Shown here in pieces: positions 33,943 through 43,381 of a DNA stretch of 64,000 bases. The notes beneath the pieces were generated by a model. It searched no databases and was not told the DNA's origin. It saw only the letters and a list, made by a program, of their open reading frames with translations. The translations under genes and the position numbers were made by a program. Source of the DNA: Herpetosiphonaceae bacterium (GTDB taxonomy: Bacteria > Chloroflexota > Chloroflexia > Chloroflexales > Herpetosiphonaceae); the NCBI GenBank assembly GCA_013538855.1, contig JABXJS010000045.1, positions 1 through 64,000 on the forward strand, in the 5' to 3' direction. How positions within the stretch are numbered: position 1 is the stretch's first letter; every line of letters starts with the position of its first letter.

Positions 33943-35352
33943 ATGAGCGATCCAACGCACGTTTTAACGAGCGCTGTGCAGGCGTTTCGGCGCGGCGACC
34001 GCAGCCACGCCAAGGCGCTGCTGCAGCAGGTGCTCAGTCTCGATCCAGCCAACGAGCAGGCGTGGCTGTGGCTGGCAGGCTGTGCTAGCACGCCGCAGGA
34101 GCAGCAGCAGTGCCTGGAAAAAGCGCTGAGCATTAATCCGCACAGCCAGCGCGCCCAGCAGGGCCTCGCCTGGCTGCGCACCAAGCACCAGCACAGTGGT
34201 GCCGCTACCGCTGTGGTCGAGCGCGCCGTAGCCGACGAGATGACAGAGCCGCCACTGGCCGCGCTGGCCGTTGGCACACCGGCTTCTAGCCCGGCCGCAG
34301 CTGGCCGAGCGCAAGCCGCAGCGCCAGCGATGCCCGCTGCACCCAGCACCGCAACGCCCAACGTAACCGCGACCAAGTCGCTCGCGCAGGCCGCCGCACC
34401 GCCTGCGAGCACACCGTCCCACCACGAGCAGGTTAACCTGCATACGCTGCAGGCGAGCGCTTGCCCGCGCTGTGGCACCAGCGTCCCGCTCAATCTGAAG
34501 CGCTGCCCAAGCTGCCGTCTCTCGCTGATGGAGCAGTCTGGCGGGGCCAAGCTCAACCGCACGGTGCTCAAAACGGCCGCGAGCATCCTGGCTGTGCTCA
34601 CCTGCCTGATTCTGCTGAGCAGCTATAGCAACGTGATGAAGCTGGCCACCAAGCGCACAACCTTTATGCAAACCATCGGCGTCAGCGCCGATGACAGCAC
34701 TACGCAGACGGATGATTTCCGCCAGGAGCTGGCCAGCGAGTATAATCAGGCGTACAGCAGCGCGCGCACGTTCTACACTGTTGCTGGAGTGGTTGGCGTC
34801 GGTGGGCTGATCATCTGTGCCGGTCTATTTTTTGGCCAGGCGTGGGCCTACTGGAGCAGCTTCGTCTATATTGGCCTGGGCCTGCTGTGGTACACGCGCA
34901 GCTCGCTGTATGAGCACGTTATCGAGAGCACCAACGCCAACCAAGCGGGCCTAGTCGACTTTGGCACGCAGATGATCCAGGTGGCCATGTTTCTCGGCCT
35001 CTGCGGCATTCTGCTGCTGCTGCTCGCGCTTGCGCCAGCCTTTGTGTCCAAAAAGGTGCGCTTTGTCATCGACGATGCGGCGCTGAGCACGGCCCAAGGC
35101 CACTTCTATCGCGGCATGCAGTATCAGAAGCGCCAGTACTGGTACCAGGCGACGGTCGAGTGGGAGCGCGCGGTCACGCTTAGCCCATACGATGTTAGCT
35201 ATCGCCAGGCGCTCGCCGTGCTCTATGAGCAGCTGAAACGGCCCGCCGATGCACTGAGTCATTTAGATCAGGCTCTGCAGATCGCCCCCGATGATGTGGG
35301 AGTACGCCAGGAGCGGCAGCGCCTAGCCGCTGCGCTGGCCCAGAGCCACTAG
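33943..35352 (+). CDS. TPR / zinc-ribbon / membrane protein, paralogue B
   Basis: 469 residues with the same parts and order as paralogue A: TPR-like N-terminus (ANEQAWLWLAGCAS), Ala/Pro linker, zinc ribbon at Cys174, Cys177, Cys188 and Cys191, four membrane helices and C-terminal TPR (QLKRPADALSHLDQAL). The first ~80 residues of A and B are the best-conserved part, the linkers the least. The ATG has AAGAGG before it; a longer frame upstream is not supported. It sits 9 nt before aroC, so the two may share a transcript. Confidence 0.78.
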   Translation: MSDPTHVLTSAVQAFRRGDRSHAKALLQQVLSLDPANEQAWLWLAGCASTPQEQQQCLEKALSINPHSQRAQQGLAWLRTKHQHSGAATAVVERAVADEMTEPPLAALAVGTPASSPAAAGRAQAAAPAMPAAPSTATPNVTATKSLAQAAAPPASTPSHHEQVNLHTLQASACPRCGTSVPLNLKRCPSCRLSLMEQSGGAKLNRTVLKTAASILAVLTCLILLSSYSNVMKLATKRTTFMQTIGVSADDSTTQTDDFRQELASEYNQAYSSARTFYTVAGVVGVGGLIICAGLFFGQAWAYWSSFVYIGLGLLWYTRSSLYEHVIESTNANQAGLVDFGTQMIQVAMFLGLCGILLLLLALAPAFVSKKVRFVIDDAALSTAQGHFYRGMQYQKRQYWYQATVEWERAVTLSPYDVSYRQALAVLYEQLKRPADALSHLDQALQIAPDDVGVRQERQRLAAALAQSH

Positions 35353-35361
35353 GGGGATTGT

Positions 35362-36441
35362 ATGCCAGGAAATACCTTCGGTCGCCTGTTTCGCATTACC
35401 ACGTGGGGCGAGTCCCACGGCCCGGCCGGCGGCGTCACGATCGACGGCTGCCCGGCCGGCCTTGCGCTTGATCTCGCGGCTATTCAGGCGCAGCTCGACC
35501 GCCGTCGCGTCGGCCAGAGCCGCATGACCTCGGCGCGCAACGAGCCGGACCAGGTCGAGATTCTCTCTGGTGTGTTTGAGGGCCGCACCACTGGCACGCC
35601 GATCAGCATGCTTATCCGCAATACCAATGTGCGCTCCAGCGACTACGACGCACTGCGCGATGTGTATCGCCCTGGCCACGCCGACTACACCTACGATGCC
35701 AAGTACGGATTCCGCGACCACCGCGGCGGCGGCCGCTCGAGCGCCCGCGAAACAGCCGCGCGCGTCGCTGCCGGAGCCGTCGCCCGCCAGGTCTTGGCCC
35801 CGCTCGGGGTAACATTTGTGGCCTGGACCCAGCGCCTCGCCGATCTAGAGGCCCAGGTCATCGACGAGCGCACGATCGAGGATAATCCGATGCGCTGCCC
35901 CGACCCAGCTGTCGCCGCTCAGATGGTGGAGCTGGTCGAGGCGGCGCGGCGTGATCGCGACTCGCTTGGCGGCGTGGTCGAGGTGCGCGCCCGCGGGGTT
36001 CCCGCCGGTCTGGGCGAGCCGGTCTTCGATAAGCTCGACGCGCTCATCGGCCATGCGATGTTTAGCATCCCGGCGGTCAAGGCGGTGGAGATCGGGAGCG
36101 GTGTGGATGTGGCGCGCCTGCGCGGGTCGCAAAACAACGATCCGTTCATCCGCGCAGATGACGGCTCCGTTACAACTAGCTCCAACCATGCCGGCGGCAT
36201 TCTTGGCGGCATCAGCACAGGCGCGGAGATTGTGGTACGATTGACGGCAAAGCCACCGGCATCGATCGCCCAAGCGCAACAGACGGTCACCCAGGCGGGC
36301 GAGCCAGCCACCATCGTGGTCAAAGGCCGCCACGACCCGACTGTCCTACCACGGCTGGTGCCAGTTGCCGAAGCGATGCTCGCCCTTGTGCTGGTCGACT
36401 GCTGGCTACAGCAGCGCGCCGCCCGCCTGGCGAGCGAGTAG
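35362..36441 (+). CDS. aroC: Chorismate synthase
   Basis: 359 residues. [17 protein letters not shown] (~6-22), the [34 protein letters not shown] block (~47-80) and [23 protein letters not shown] (~116-138) are all in place, including the flavin/substrate-binding His and Arg residues. It makes chorismate from EPSP, needs reduced FMN, and is the last shikimate-pathway step. No flavin reductase domain is attached, so it is the monofunctional type. It begins 9 nt after TPR paralogue B. tyrA, which uses chorismate-derived prephenate, is two genes downstream. Confidence 0.98.
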   Translation: MPGNTFGRLFRITTWGESHGPAGGVTIDGCPAGLALDLAAIQAQLDRRRVGQSRMTSARNEPDQVEILSGVFEGRTTGTPISMLIRNTNVRSSDYDALRDVYRPGHADYTYDAKYGFRDHRGGGRSSARETAARVAAGAVARQVLAPLGVTFVAWTQRLADLEAQVIDERTIEDNPMRCPDPAVAAQMVELVEAARRDRDSLGGVVEVRARGVPAGLGEPVFDKLDALIGHAMFSIPAVKAVEIGSGVDVARLRGSQNNDPFIRADDGSVTTSSNHAGGILGGISTGAEIVVRLTAKPPASIAQAQQTVTQAGEPATIVVKGRHDPTVLPRLVPVAEAMLALVLVDCWLQQRAARLASE

Positions 36442-36473
36442 CCTGTTTGATAAGGAACGCAGCGCCAGACTTC

Positions 36474-37787
36474 ATGGAGCAACACGACGAACAACCGAAA
36501 GCGCCGCGCCCGACGCGCCTGCGCCAGGCTATCGACCGAGCGATCGCCCGGCAGCAGGCCCTCGAGGCCGCCGACGCTCAAGCTGCTGCTGCCGAGCTGC
36601 ACACCCAGGCCGCTGGGCAGGCCGCGCAGCCTAGCACCGCATCCGCCGCCGCTGCACCGACCACCGACCAGGCTGCGGAGTCTCCATCAGCGCACGCCGC
36701 CGCACCAGCAGCGGAATCCACATCAGCTGACGCAGATACGCCCACCCTGCCTGCACCAGCGACTGAAGATCAGCCGGATATTGCAGCAGAAGATGCGCCC
36801 ACACATGCAGCGCCCATCCATCAGCCAGAGCCAGCTGCCGAGCAGCCCGAGCTGTGGCCAACACCGCCACAGCTGCCGCAGCCACGACGTCGCAAGCGCC
36901 GCTACCGCCTCGCTGCCGCACGTGCGCAGCAGCGCGACCGCGCCCAGTTTGCGCCAATCATTCGCACGCTGGAGCCTGTCGATGCCGCCAGCTTAGGCTA
37001 TGAGCGCCCCAATGTGCGCCCGCGCCAGGCAGCGTCAGCGCCTGCCGAGCCAACACCAAGCGCACAGCCAGCCGCTACCGCGCAGCCCGTGCAGCCCGCA
37101 GAGGCCGCTAGCGCGCCGGTAGCCCCAGCGGCAGCCAAGCCCGCCGTAGCAGCCAAAGCGCCGACCAAGCCGCTTGCGCCGGACGTCGCCGCTGCACTCT
37201 CGCTGGAGGCCGCAGCCCCACCTGAAATCCGCCGACCGCCGCTGTGGATCGCGGTTGCCGCCGGGGTGGGCTGGGCCGCGATGCTCGCCTGGATGCTGTT
37301 TGGTCAGCTGGGGCCAGCCGCCACAACGCTCACCCGCATGCTCTATCTCAGCGCGAGCATTGGGCTGGGGCTTGTCACCTGGGTGCCAGTCCAGTGGGCG
37401 CTGCGGCTCAAAGCGCTCACGTGGCGCGGCACGATTGGCTGGACGCTGGTGCTGTGGTGCCTGGCTTTTGTGCAGGCCCCGCAGCGCCGCATCACCGGCA
37501 ACCTGCCGGAGCTGCCAGTGTATCTGCTGTTTCTGCTCGGCGTATTTCTGGCGCTCAGCGCCGTGGTCATGCCGATTCTGTACCTGCGCAGCATTCGGCG
37601 CAGCGGCAATCGGCGCACGCGCTTCGACACGCGCCGCCCGCAGCGCCAGGCCAACGAGGTCGCGCTGTTTATCGCCGTCTGCCTGATCTTGGCAGCGATG
37701 AACGTGTTGGAGCTAACCACGGTGTTGTTAGTAGTTGCAATTCTAACGTTGAGCGAGCTGCTGCTGCTCTCGCTACAACGCACCTGA
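36474..37787 (+). CDS. Ala/Pro-rich membrane protein, unknown
   Basis: About 437 residues. The first ~250 are low-complexity Ala, Pro, Glu and Gln with short basic clusters (RRRKRRYRLAAARAQQRDR ~135-153), probably disordered and cytoplasmic. The last ~180 hold five hydrophobic helices (~255-430). No family was recognised. The start is uncertain: an in-frame TTG lies 27 nt upstream and neither has a good ribosome site. It lies between aroC and tyrA. Confidence 0.6.
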   Translation: MEQHDEQPKAPRPTRLRQAIDRAIARQQALEAADAQAAAAELHTQAAGQAAQPSTASAAAAPTTDQAAESPSAHAAAPAAESTSADADTPTLPAPATEDQPDIAAEDAPTHAAPIHQPEPAAEQPELWPTPPQLPQPRRRKRRYRLAAARAQQRDRAQFAPIIRTLEPVDAASLGYERPNVRPRQAASAPAEPTPSAQPAATAQPVQPAEAASAPVAPAAAKPAVAAKAPTKPLAPDVAAALSLEAAAPPEIRRPPLWIAVAAGVGWAAMLAWMLFGQLGPAATTLTRMLYLSASIGLGLVTWVPVQWALRLKALTWRGTIGWTLVLWCLAFVQAPQRRITGNLPELPVYLLFLLGVFLALSAVVMPILYLRSIRRSGNRRTRFDTRRPQRQANEVALFIAVCLILAAMNVLELTTVLLVVAILTLSELLLLSLQRT

Positions 37788-37799
37788 CAAGGATGCTGT

Positions 37800-38828
37800 A
37801 TGACTCGGACAATCGCTATTTTAGGAACTGGCCTGATCGGCGCATCGCTGGGGTTGGCTGTCGGCACCGCCGATCCTGACACCGCGCCGCTTGGCCGCTG
37901 CCACGTCGTGGGCTACGACGCCGACCGCTCGCAGCTGCGCACCGCCCGCGGCCGCCTGGCCCTGGACAGCGAGGCTCGCTCCGCCGCCGAGGCCGTCAAG
38001 GATGCCGACATCGTGGTGATCGCCACGCCGGTGCAGGCCGTCCCCGAGCTGATGGAGGAGATCGCGCCGCACCTGCGCTATGGGGCCGTCGTCACAGATA
38101 TGTGCAGCACGAAAGCTGTCGTTATGGACTGGGCGCGGGTGCGCCTGCCCACCAGCGTCAGCTTCGTTGGCGGCCACCCGATGGCCGGCAAGGAGCGCGG
38201 CGGGGCCGAGCACGCCGAGATCGACCTGTTTAAAGGCGCGATCTACTGCCTCTGCCCGGCGGTCAACGCCCGCCCCGAGGCCGTCGATATGGTCTCCGCT
38301 CTTGTCGAGACCATCGGCGGCAAGCCGTACTTTATCGATCCCGACGAGCACGACGCCTATGTTGCCGCCGTCAGCCACCTGCCGTTTGTGCTCTCGATTG
38401 CGCTCACCAGCACGGTCACGCGCTCGCCAGCCTGGAAAGAGATGCAGCTGCTGGCCGCCAGCGGCTTTCGCGACATCTCACGGCTCGCCGCCGGCGATCC
38501 AACCATGCACCGCGATATCTGTCTGACCAACCCCACCAGCATCGCGCACTGGATCAACGAAACTATCCGCACGCTCGTCGATATTCGCACTGCGATCAGC
38601 GAGGACCAGGGAGCCAATAGCCAAGAGAACGACGCGGCGCTGCTGGCGCTGTTTCAGCACGCCAAGACCGCCCGCGACCAGTGGCTGCTGGCCCCTAGCG
38701 GCCAGCGCCCCGGCGAGGGCCAGCAGATGAGCCACGAGGAGCTTGCGCCGCCCAGCGTCACCAGCATGCTGATGGGCAATCCGGCCAACTTCATTAAGAA
38801 CCGCCGCAAAAAAGACAAAGACGATTAA
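37800..38828 (+). CDS. tyrA: Prephenate dehydrogenase family protein
   Basis: 342 residues. An N-terminal Rossmann fold with GTGLIGASLG (8-17) binds NAD(P). VVGYDADRSQL carries the acidic residue after the second strand, and VIATPVQAVPELMEEI and FVGGHPMAGKERGGAEHA (~120-137) hold the conserved catalytic His. Family members turn prephenate into 4-hydroxyphenylpyruvate, or arogenate into tyrosine. The C-terminal ~30 residues are basic and variable. Downstream of aroC. It is followed by the B12-binding gene. Confidence 0.92.
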   Translation: MTRTIAILGTGLIGASLGLAVGTADPDTAPLGRCHVVGYDADRSQLRTARGRLALDSEARSAAEAVKDADIVVIATPVQAVPELMEEIAPHLRYGAVVTDMCSTKAVVMDWARVRLPTSVSFVGGHPMAGKERGGAEHAEIDLFKGAIYCLCPAVNARPEAVDMVSALVETIGGKPYFIDPDEHDAYVAAVSHLPFVLSIALTSTVTRSPAWKEMQLLAASGFRDISRLAAGDPTMHRDICLTNPTSIAHWINETIRTLVDIRTAISEDQGANSQENDAALLALFQHAKTARDQWLLAPSGQRPGEGQQMSHEELAPPSVTSMLMGNPANFIKNRRKKDKDD

Positions 38829-38887
38829 AATAGTCATGCGTCTTTAACCCAAGACAATGGGCAATGAGGCCCATAGTGGAGGAACAC

Positions 38888-39307
38888 ATGCAACACGAAC
38901 GACCGATCCGGGTCTTGGTCGCTAAGCCCGGCCTTGATGGACACGACCGCGGTGCTAAGGTGATCGCCCGCGCCCTGCGCGACGCAGGCATGGAGGTGAT
39001 CTACACCGGCCTGCAGCAAACACCCCAGATGATCGTCGAGGCCGCGCTGCAGGAGGACGTCGACTGCATCGGGCTGTCGATTCTCTCCGGCGCACATATG
39101 ACCTTGCTGCCCAAAATCCACCAGCTGCTGGTCGAGCAGGAGGGCGAAGATATCCTGGTCATCGCTGGCGGCATCATCTCCGACGCCGACGCTGCCGAGC
39201 TGAAGAACAACCACGGCATCGCCGCAGTCTTTGGCCCCGGCGCATCCACCCACGACATCATCGACTTTATCCGCGCCCAGGTGCGACCAACAACGGTGGA
39301 AGGGTAG
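38888..39307 (+). CDS. B12-binding protein, methylmalonyl-CoA mutase C-terminal-domain-like
   Basis: 139 residues with the cobalamin motif DGHDRG (DxHxxG, ~18-23), then [10 protein letters not shown] (the SxL strand, ~58-67) and IIVIAGGII-like GG loop (~86-95). It corresponds to the small or C-terminal B12 domain of acyl-CoA mutases, made as a separate chain. GGAGG is 5 nt before the ATG. meaB starts 8 nt after. The large mutase subunit is not in the window, so it should lie elsewhere on the chromosome. Confidence 0.92.
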   Translation: MQHERPIRVLVAKPGLDGHDRGAKVIARALRDAGMEVIYTGLQQTPQMIVEAALQEDVDCIGLSILSGAHMTLLPKIHQLLVEQEGEDILVIAGGIISDADAAELKNNHGIAAVFGPGASTHDIIDFIRAQVRPTTVEG

Positions 39308-39314
39308 GCGGCGC

Positions 39315-40286
39315 GTGGAATTGGCTACACTGGTAGAAAAAGCGCTCGCCGGCAATCGGCGGGCGCTCTCACGCCTCGTCACTGTGGTTGAGACTGGCGA
39401 TGCGCTGGCGCAGCGTGCGCTGGCCCAAGTATTCCCGCACACCGGCAAGGCGCACATCGTCGGCGTCACCGGCGCGCCGGGCACCGGCAAGTCCACGCTG
39501 GTCAACCAGCTGGCGCTGCACTGGCGGCAGGCCGGCCGCACCGTCGCCATCGTCGCCGTCGATCCGACCTCGCCCTTCAGCGGCGGGGCTATTCTTGGCG
39601 ACCGCATCCGCATGCAGGCGCTCGGCGGCGATCCCGGCTGCTACATCCGCTCGATGGCCAGCCGCGGCAGCCTCGGCGGCCTGGCCCGCGCCACCGGCGA
39701 TGCGATCAAGGTGCTCGACGCCGCAGGCTACGACGTGATCATCGTCGAAACTGTCGGCGCAGGTCAGGCCGAGGTCGAGATCACACGCGAGGCCCATACC
39801 GTCATAGTCGTAGAAATCCCTGGCATGGGTGATGACATCCAGGCTATCAAAGCTGGTATCCTAGAGATAGCCGATGTGTTTGTCGTCAATAAGGCCGACC
39901 GCGAGGGCGTCGAGCGCACGGTGCGCCAGCTGCGCATGATGCTGCACCTCGGCGCTGGCGAGCACCGCGACGGCTGGGAGCCGCCAATCGTGCAGACGGT
40001 CGCCAGCAGCGGCCTGCACATCGCCGAGGCCGCCGCCGCCGTCGAGCAGCACCTTGCGCACTTGCAGCACAATAATCTGCTGCGCCAGCGCGAGAGCCAG
40101 CGCCTGGAGCGTGAGTGGAACACCATCCTGCGTGAGCAGGCCCTCGCCGCGCTCCACGCTCGCGTGCCCGCCGCCGAGTGGCAGCAGCTGCTTCAGCAGA
40201 TGCTCGAGCGCCAGATCGATCCCTACGCCGCCGCCGCCCGCGTGCTCGATCAGGTCTTTCAGCCATCAGATATCGATGTCGTGTAG
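39315..40286 (+). CDS. meaB: MeaB/ArgK-type GTPase chaperone of a B12-dependent mutase
   Basis: About 323 residues. Walker A GAPGTGKS is at 53-60, the DPTSPFSGGAILGDRIRM switch region at ~77-95, IIVETVGAGQAEVEI (G3-like) near 140, and NKADREG (G4) near 190. This is the G3E/MeaB family, which uses GTP to load and protect the B12 cofactor of methylmalonyl-CoA mutase. GTG is the start; upstream codons in frame are not supported. The partner B12 domain is directly upstream, as in other genomes where this pair is found. Confidence 0.93.
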   Translation: MELATLVEKALAGNRRALSRLVTVVETGDALAQRALAQVFPHTGKAHIVGVTGAPGTGKSTLVNQLALHWRQAGRTVAIVAVDPTSPFSGGAILGDRIRMQALGGDPGCYIRSMASRGSLGGLARATGDAIKVLDAAGYDVIIVETVGAGQAEVEITREAHTVIVVEIPGMGDDIQAIKAGILEIADVFVVNKADREGVERTVRQLRMMLHLGAGEHRDGWEPPIVQTVASSGLHIAEAAAAVEQHLAHLQHNNLLRQRESQRLEREWNTILREQALAALHARVPAAEWQQLLQQMLERQIDPYAAAARVLDQVFQPSDIDVV

Positions 40287-40343
40287 TCGATAGCCATCGT
40301 CCCTAGCCCAGCATTGCACCCGTCGTCGTACAGGAGGACACCC

Positions 40344-41582
40344 ATGGTTCGCTCGCTAACGCAAAAAATCATCACGGTTATGGCCGTGTTCTGGGTGTTG
40401 CTGGGGACGATGGCTACCTTGGCGATCTATAGCATCAACGTCAATCGCCGCTCCAATGCCTATCTCACAACCCACACCGCCCAGCTCTCAACCACCAGCT
40501 ACCGCTTCTCCAACGAGCTGTATCGCGCCGTCAAGGAGACCGAGATCTATCTCCTCACCGGCGCGCCAGCCGCCCGCGCCGAGGTCTTCGATGCGCTCGA
40601 TCAGGCCCAGCAAGACCTCGAAGTCCTGCGCCTGCTCAACCAGGAGGATCGCTCGCTCATCGGCCTGCCGCCGCTCACCGAGGGCAGCCAGACTCAGCCC
40701 GTCAATATCTATGCCCTCGTCGATTTTCAGGTTACGCAGACTCTGCGCGCTGTCGATACGGCCGACGAGGCTCAGCGCCAGTCCTTGCTCGCCGACGTCG
40801 GCGCAATCGAGGATCAGCTTGAGCAGTTCGTGGTCGAGAATCAGGCCCAGGTGCAGCAGGAGGTCGATGCCACCAACAGGAAGCTAGAGGGCTTCAACAA
40901 TCGCAGCATCGTCATCGCACCGGTGGTCTTTACCTCGCTGCTCCTGCTCTCGATCCTGCTGGTCTGGCTGCTGCGCCGCGTCGTCGTGCGCCCGATCAAG
41001 CGCCTCTCGCGCATTACCAGCCAGGTCGCCGCCGGCGATCTCGACCAGTCCATCGAGTCAACGTCGCAGGACGAGGTCGGCATGCTCCAGCGCTCCTTCA
41101 GCCAGATGCTCGTTAACCTGCGCGCGCAGCGCGCCCAGCTCCGCGAGCAAAACGCCAACCTCCAGGCCAGCCTGGAAAATCAGCAGCGCCTGTTCGAGAC
41201 GGTCCAGCTGCTCTCTGCGCCGCTGCTGCCCATCCGCGAGGGCGTGATCGTGCTGCCGATCGTCGGCCACGTCGATACGCAGCGCGCCGAGGAGATCACC
41301 AACACCTTGCTCCACGGCATCCAGCAGCGCCGCGCCCACACCGCCATCCTCGATGTCACCGGCATCGCCATGCTCGACACCCACGTGATGAACTTGATCA
41401 TCGGCACCGTCCAGGCCGCGCGCCTGCTCGGCACGCGTGTGTTCCTGGCCGGTATCTCCGCCGAAATGGCCCAGCTGATCGTCGAGCAGGAGATCACGCT
41501 CACCAACATCCAGACCTACCGCGACCTCAGCGCCGCCATCGCCGCCGCCGAGCAGGGCCGCCAGTCGATCGTCAGGCGCTAA
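40344..41582 (+). CDS. Sensor protein: extracytoplasmic four-helix domain, HAMP and STAS
   Basis: 412 residues. TM1 (~10-32), an outer helical domain (~33-190) of the CHASE3-like kind, TM2 (~195-217), HAMP (~218-270, RVVVRPIKRLSRITSQVAAGDLDQ), a coiled coil (~270-295) and a C-terminal STAS domain (~305-405) with VTGIAMLDTHVMN, where the phosphorylatable Ser/Thr of anti-sigma antagonists is expected and a Thr is present (DTHV). There is no kinase or methyl-accepting part. It resembles RsbR-type stressosome proteins made membrane-bound. CAGGAGG precedes the ATG; it converges on an MscS gene. Confidence 0.85.
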   Translation: MVRSLTQKIITVMAVFWVLLGTMATLAIYSINVNRRSNAYLTTHTAQLSTTSYRFSNELYRAVKETEIYLLTGAPAARAEVFDALDQAQQDLEVLRLLNQEDRSLIGLPPLTEGSQTQPVNIYALVDFQVTQTLRAVDTADEAQRQSLLADVGAIEDQLEQFVVENQAQVQQEVDATNRKLEGFNNRSIVIAPVVFTSLLLLSILLVWLLRRVVVRPIKRLSRITSQVAAGDLDQSIESTSQDEVGMLQRSFSQMLVNLRAQRAQLREQNANLQASLENQQRLFETVQLLSAPLLPIREGVIVLPIVGHVDTQRAEEITNTLLHGIQQRRAHTAILDVTGIAMLDTHVMNLIIGTVQAARLLGTRVFLAGISAEMAQLIVEQEITLTNIQTYRDLSAAIAAAEQGRQSIVRR

Positions 41583-42560
41583 CTACTCGCCCTCGCCGTC
41601 ACGGGCGGCGGCGATGCTCTGGCGCAGGGCGCGGCTCAGCGTCAGCGGCGCGGGAACGGGCTGGTTGCCGGCCGGCCAGCCCTCGCGCTGGCGGGCGCGG
41701 TCGCCGTCGGTCGCCTCGGTCTGGTCGTGGAACAGCAGCACCTGCGTCGGGAAGGGCAGGTCGATGCCGTGCGCTGTGAGCGCCTGCTTGATCGCCGTCA
41801 GCACATGGTCGCGAGTGTTCAGCGAGTCGATGCGCCGCGGCGGGATGATCCACCAGCGGATGCGCAGGTTCACCGTCGACTCGGCCAGCTCGTACACGAG
41901 CACGTCAGGCTGTGGCTCGTTGAGCACGTCGGGCAGGCCGCGCAGCGCCTCCAAGATCAGGCGGCGGGCCAGCTCCACGTCGTCGCCGTAGCCGATGCCG
42001 ATGTCATACTCGATGCGCCGCGTCTCGTAGGCGGTGTTGACCAGCACCGACTGCGTGAACAGGTCGCCGTTGGGCACCACCACCAGCCGATTGTCGTAGG
42101 TGCGAATAAAGGTGGCGCGCGTCTGCACATCCTCGACCGTGCCCTCGTAGGAGCCAAAGATGATCTGGTCGCCAGCCTTGAACGGCTCGGTGATCAGCAG
42201 CAAAATGCCCGCCAGAAAGTTCTGCAAAATGTCACGAAAGGCGAAGCCAATCGCCACCCCGCTGATGCCCAGCAGCTCCACCAGCCGCCCGATGGTGAAC
42301 GAGGGAAACACAATCACCAGCGCGATCAGCAGCCCCACCAGGATCAGCCCGGCGCGAGTCAGCCGCCCAAACACCTGCGCGAGGTTGCGGTGGCGGCGGC
42401 GGCGCTGCGTGTAGTGCTCGATCAGCGTGGCCAGCCCGCGCGCCAGCAGCACAAACAGCACAAACACGAACACGCCCACCAGCACAAACGGGATGCGCGC
42501 CACCAGCCCGTCGAACATCGCCTGCAGCGAGTCAAGCGCCGCCGAAAAATCTAAATGCAT
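41583..42560 (-). CDS. MscS-family mechanosensitive channel, copy 1
   Basis: 325 residues. Three N-terminal helices (~20-40, 62-85, 90-115) lead into the pore helix with the pattern SGVAIGFAFRDILQNFLAGILLL (~105-127), then the beta domain GDQI-FGSYEGTVEDVQTRATFIRTYDNRLVVVPNGDL (~138-175), the hallmark of MscS. It releases small solutes when the membrane is stretched. The N-terminus (LDFSAALDSLQAM) closely resembles that of the other MscS copy of this window. GGAAGG precedes the ATG. Confidence 0.93.
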   Translation of the reverse strand: MHLDFSAALDSLQAMFDGLVARIPFVLVGVFVFVLFVLLARGLATLIEHYTQRRRRHRNLAQVFGRLTRAGLILVGLLIALVIVFPSFTIGRLVELLGISGVAIGFAFRDILQNFLAGILLLITEPFKAGDQIIFGSYEGTVEDVQTRATFIRTYDNRLVVVPNGDLFTQSVLVNTAYETRRIEYDIGIGYGDDVELARRLILEALRGLPDVLNEPQPDVLVYELAESTVNLRIRWWIIPPRRIDSLNTRDHVLTAIKQALTAHGIDLPFPTQVLLFHDQTEATDGDRARQREGWPAGNQPVPAPLTLSRALRQSIAAARDGEGE

Positions 42561-42616
42561 AGGGATAAACCTTCCATCGCTAGTCGTGTATCTAGCCCCA
42601 AACTAGCACAGAAGGT

Positions 42617-42656
42617 GCCGGGCAGCGCCAGCAACACCGCTGCCCGGCTGTTTTTT
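42617..42656 (+). terminator. Orphan plus-strand terminator upstream of an MscS gene
   Basis: An 11-bp stem (GCCGGGCAGCG / CGCTGCCCGGC) with a 10-nt loop and a T-rich tail (TGTTTTTT) on the plus strand. The only nearby gene is the oppositely read MscS gene, so this would end a transcript coming from the left or a short unannotated RNA. The remaining ~700 bp up to the cupin gene hold the repeats described next and no gene. Confidence 0.7.
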
Positions 42657-42840
42657 GATGCAGGATTCCCGCCTGCACGTTCAGGCCGAGCGCGCGAAGC
42701 AAGGCGACCACCTAGGTTAAGCATGGTTTTTGATGATTAAGCCTGCGCCGCGTCCCGCCCGCTGTGCTGCCCAGCGCTGCGCTGCTGCCCGCCCGCGCGC
42801 TCATTGGCCCGTCGCCTGCTGGCCGCGCCCCACACCACAG

Positions 42841-42906
42841 TGCGATGGCTTGAGCAGCGCGTTAAGCTGCCCAGCGCCAGGCTAGCCCACTGCTCAAGCC
42901 ATCGCA
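42841..42906. repeat. 17-bp perfect inverted repeat at the edge of the GC-rich repeat
   Basis: TGCGATGGCTTGAGCAG and its exact complement CTGCTCAAGCCATCGCA are 32 nt apart. The right arm also begins the repeated unit; the left arm is missing from the second copy. Confidence 0.8.
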
Positions 42907-43240
42907 CCGGGTACCCCTTGGGTGACGACGGGGCCGTGCCAGCCAGGCCGTGGGGCACATGAGCGGGGGCCGACGCACCAGCGCCCACGCCTTCAGCCGG
43001 GGCCAGCGCACGACCACACGCGCAGCATTTTTTCCATACCGCTGCCGCACAAGAGCGCAGCGCGTTAAGCTGCCCAGCGCCAGGCTAGCCCACTGCTCAA
43101 GCCATCGCACCGGGTACCCCTTGGGTGACGGCGGGGCCGTGCCAGCCAGGCCGTGGGGCACATGAGCGGGGGCCGACGCACCAGCGCCCACGCCTTCAGC
43201 CGGGGCCAGCGCACGATCACACGCGCAGCATTTTTCCCAT
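42855..43240. repeat. Tandem pair of a ~183-bp GC-rich repeat
   Basis: Two copies 203 bp apart share CAGCGCGTTAAGCTGCCCAG, CTGCTCAAGCCATCGCACC, GGGTACCCCTTGGGTGACG, CCACGCCTTCAGCCGGGGCC and ACACGCGCAGCATTTTT in the same order, with few changes. Short frames cross the copies but have no start signals or domains. Confidence 0.88.
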
Positions 43241-43381
43241 CCATGACCGCTGTCCAGCCAACACACAGCTCAATTTATCGCTGTCGATCGTCGCTCAGGC
43301 GGGGCTAGCGGGGGTATACTGCTATGTGCAGCTGGCGAGATTGATACGCCAGCTGCACCAAGATCTGGAAGGAGCATTGGT

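Noticed and set aside
42862-43266. 134-residue minus-strand frame in the GC-rich repeat
   Set aside because: Composed of the two repeat units read through. The same unit occurs elsewhere without a frame and has no ribosome site.
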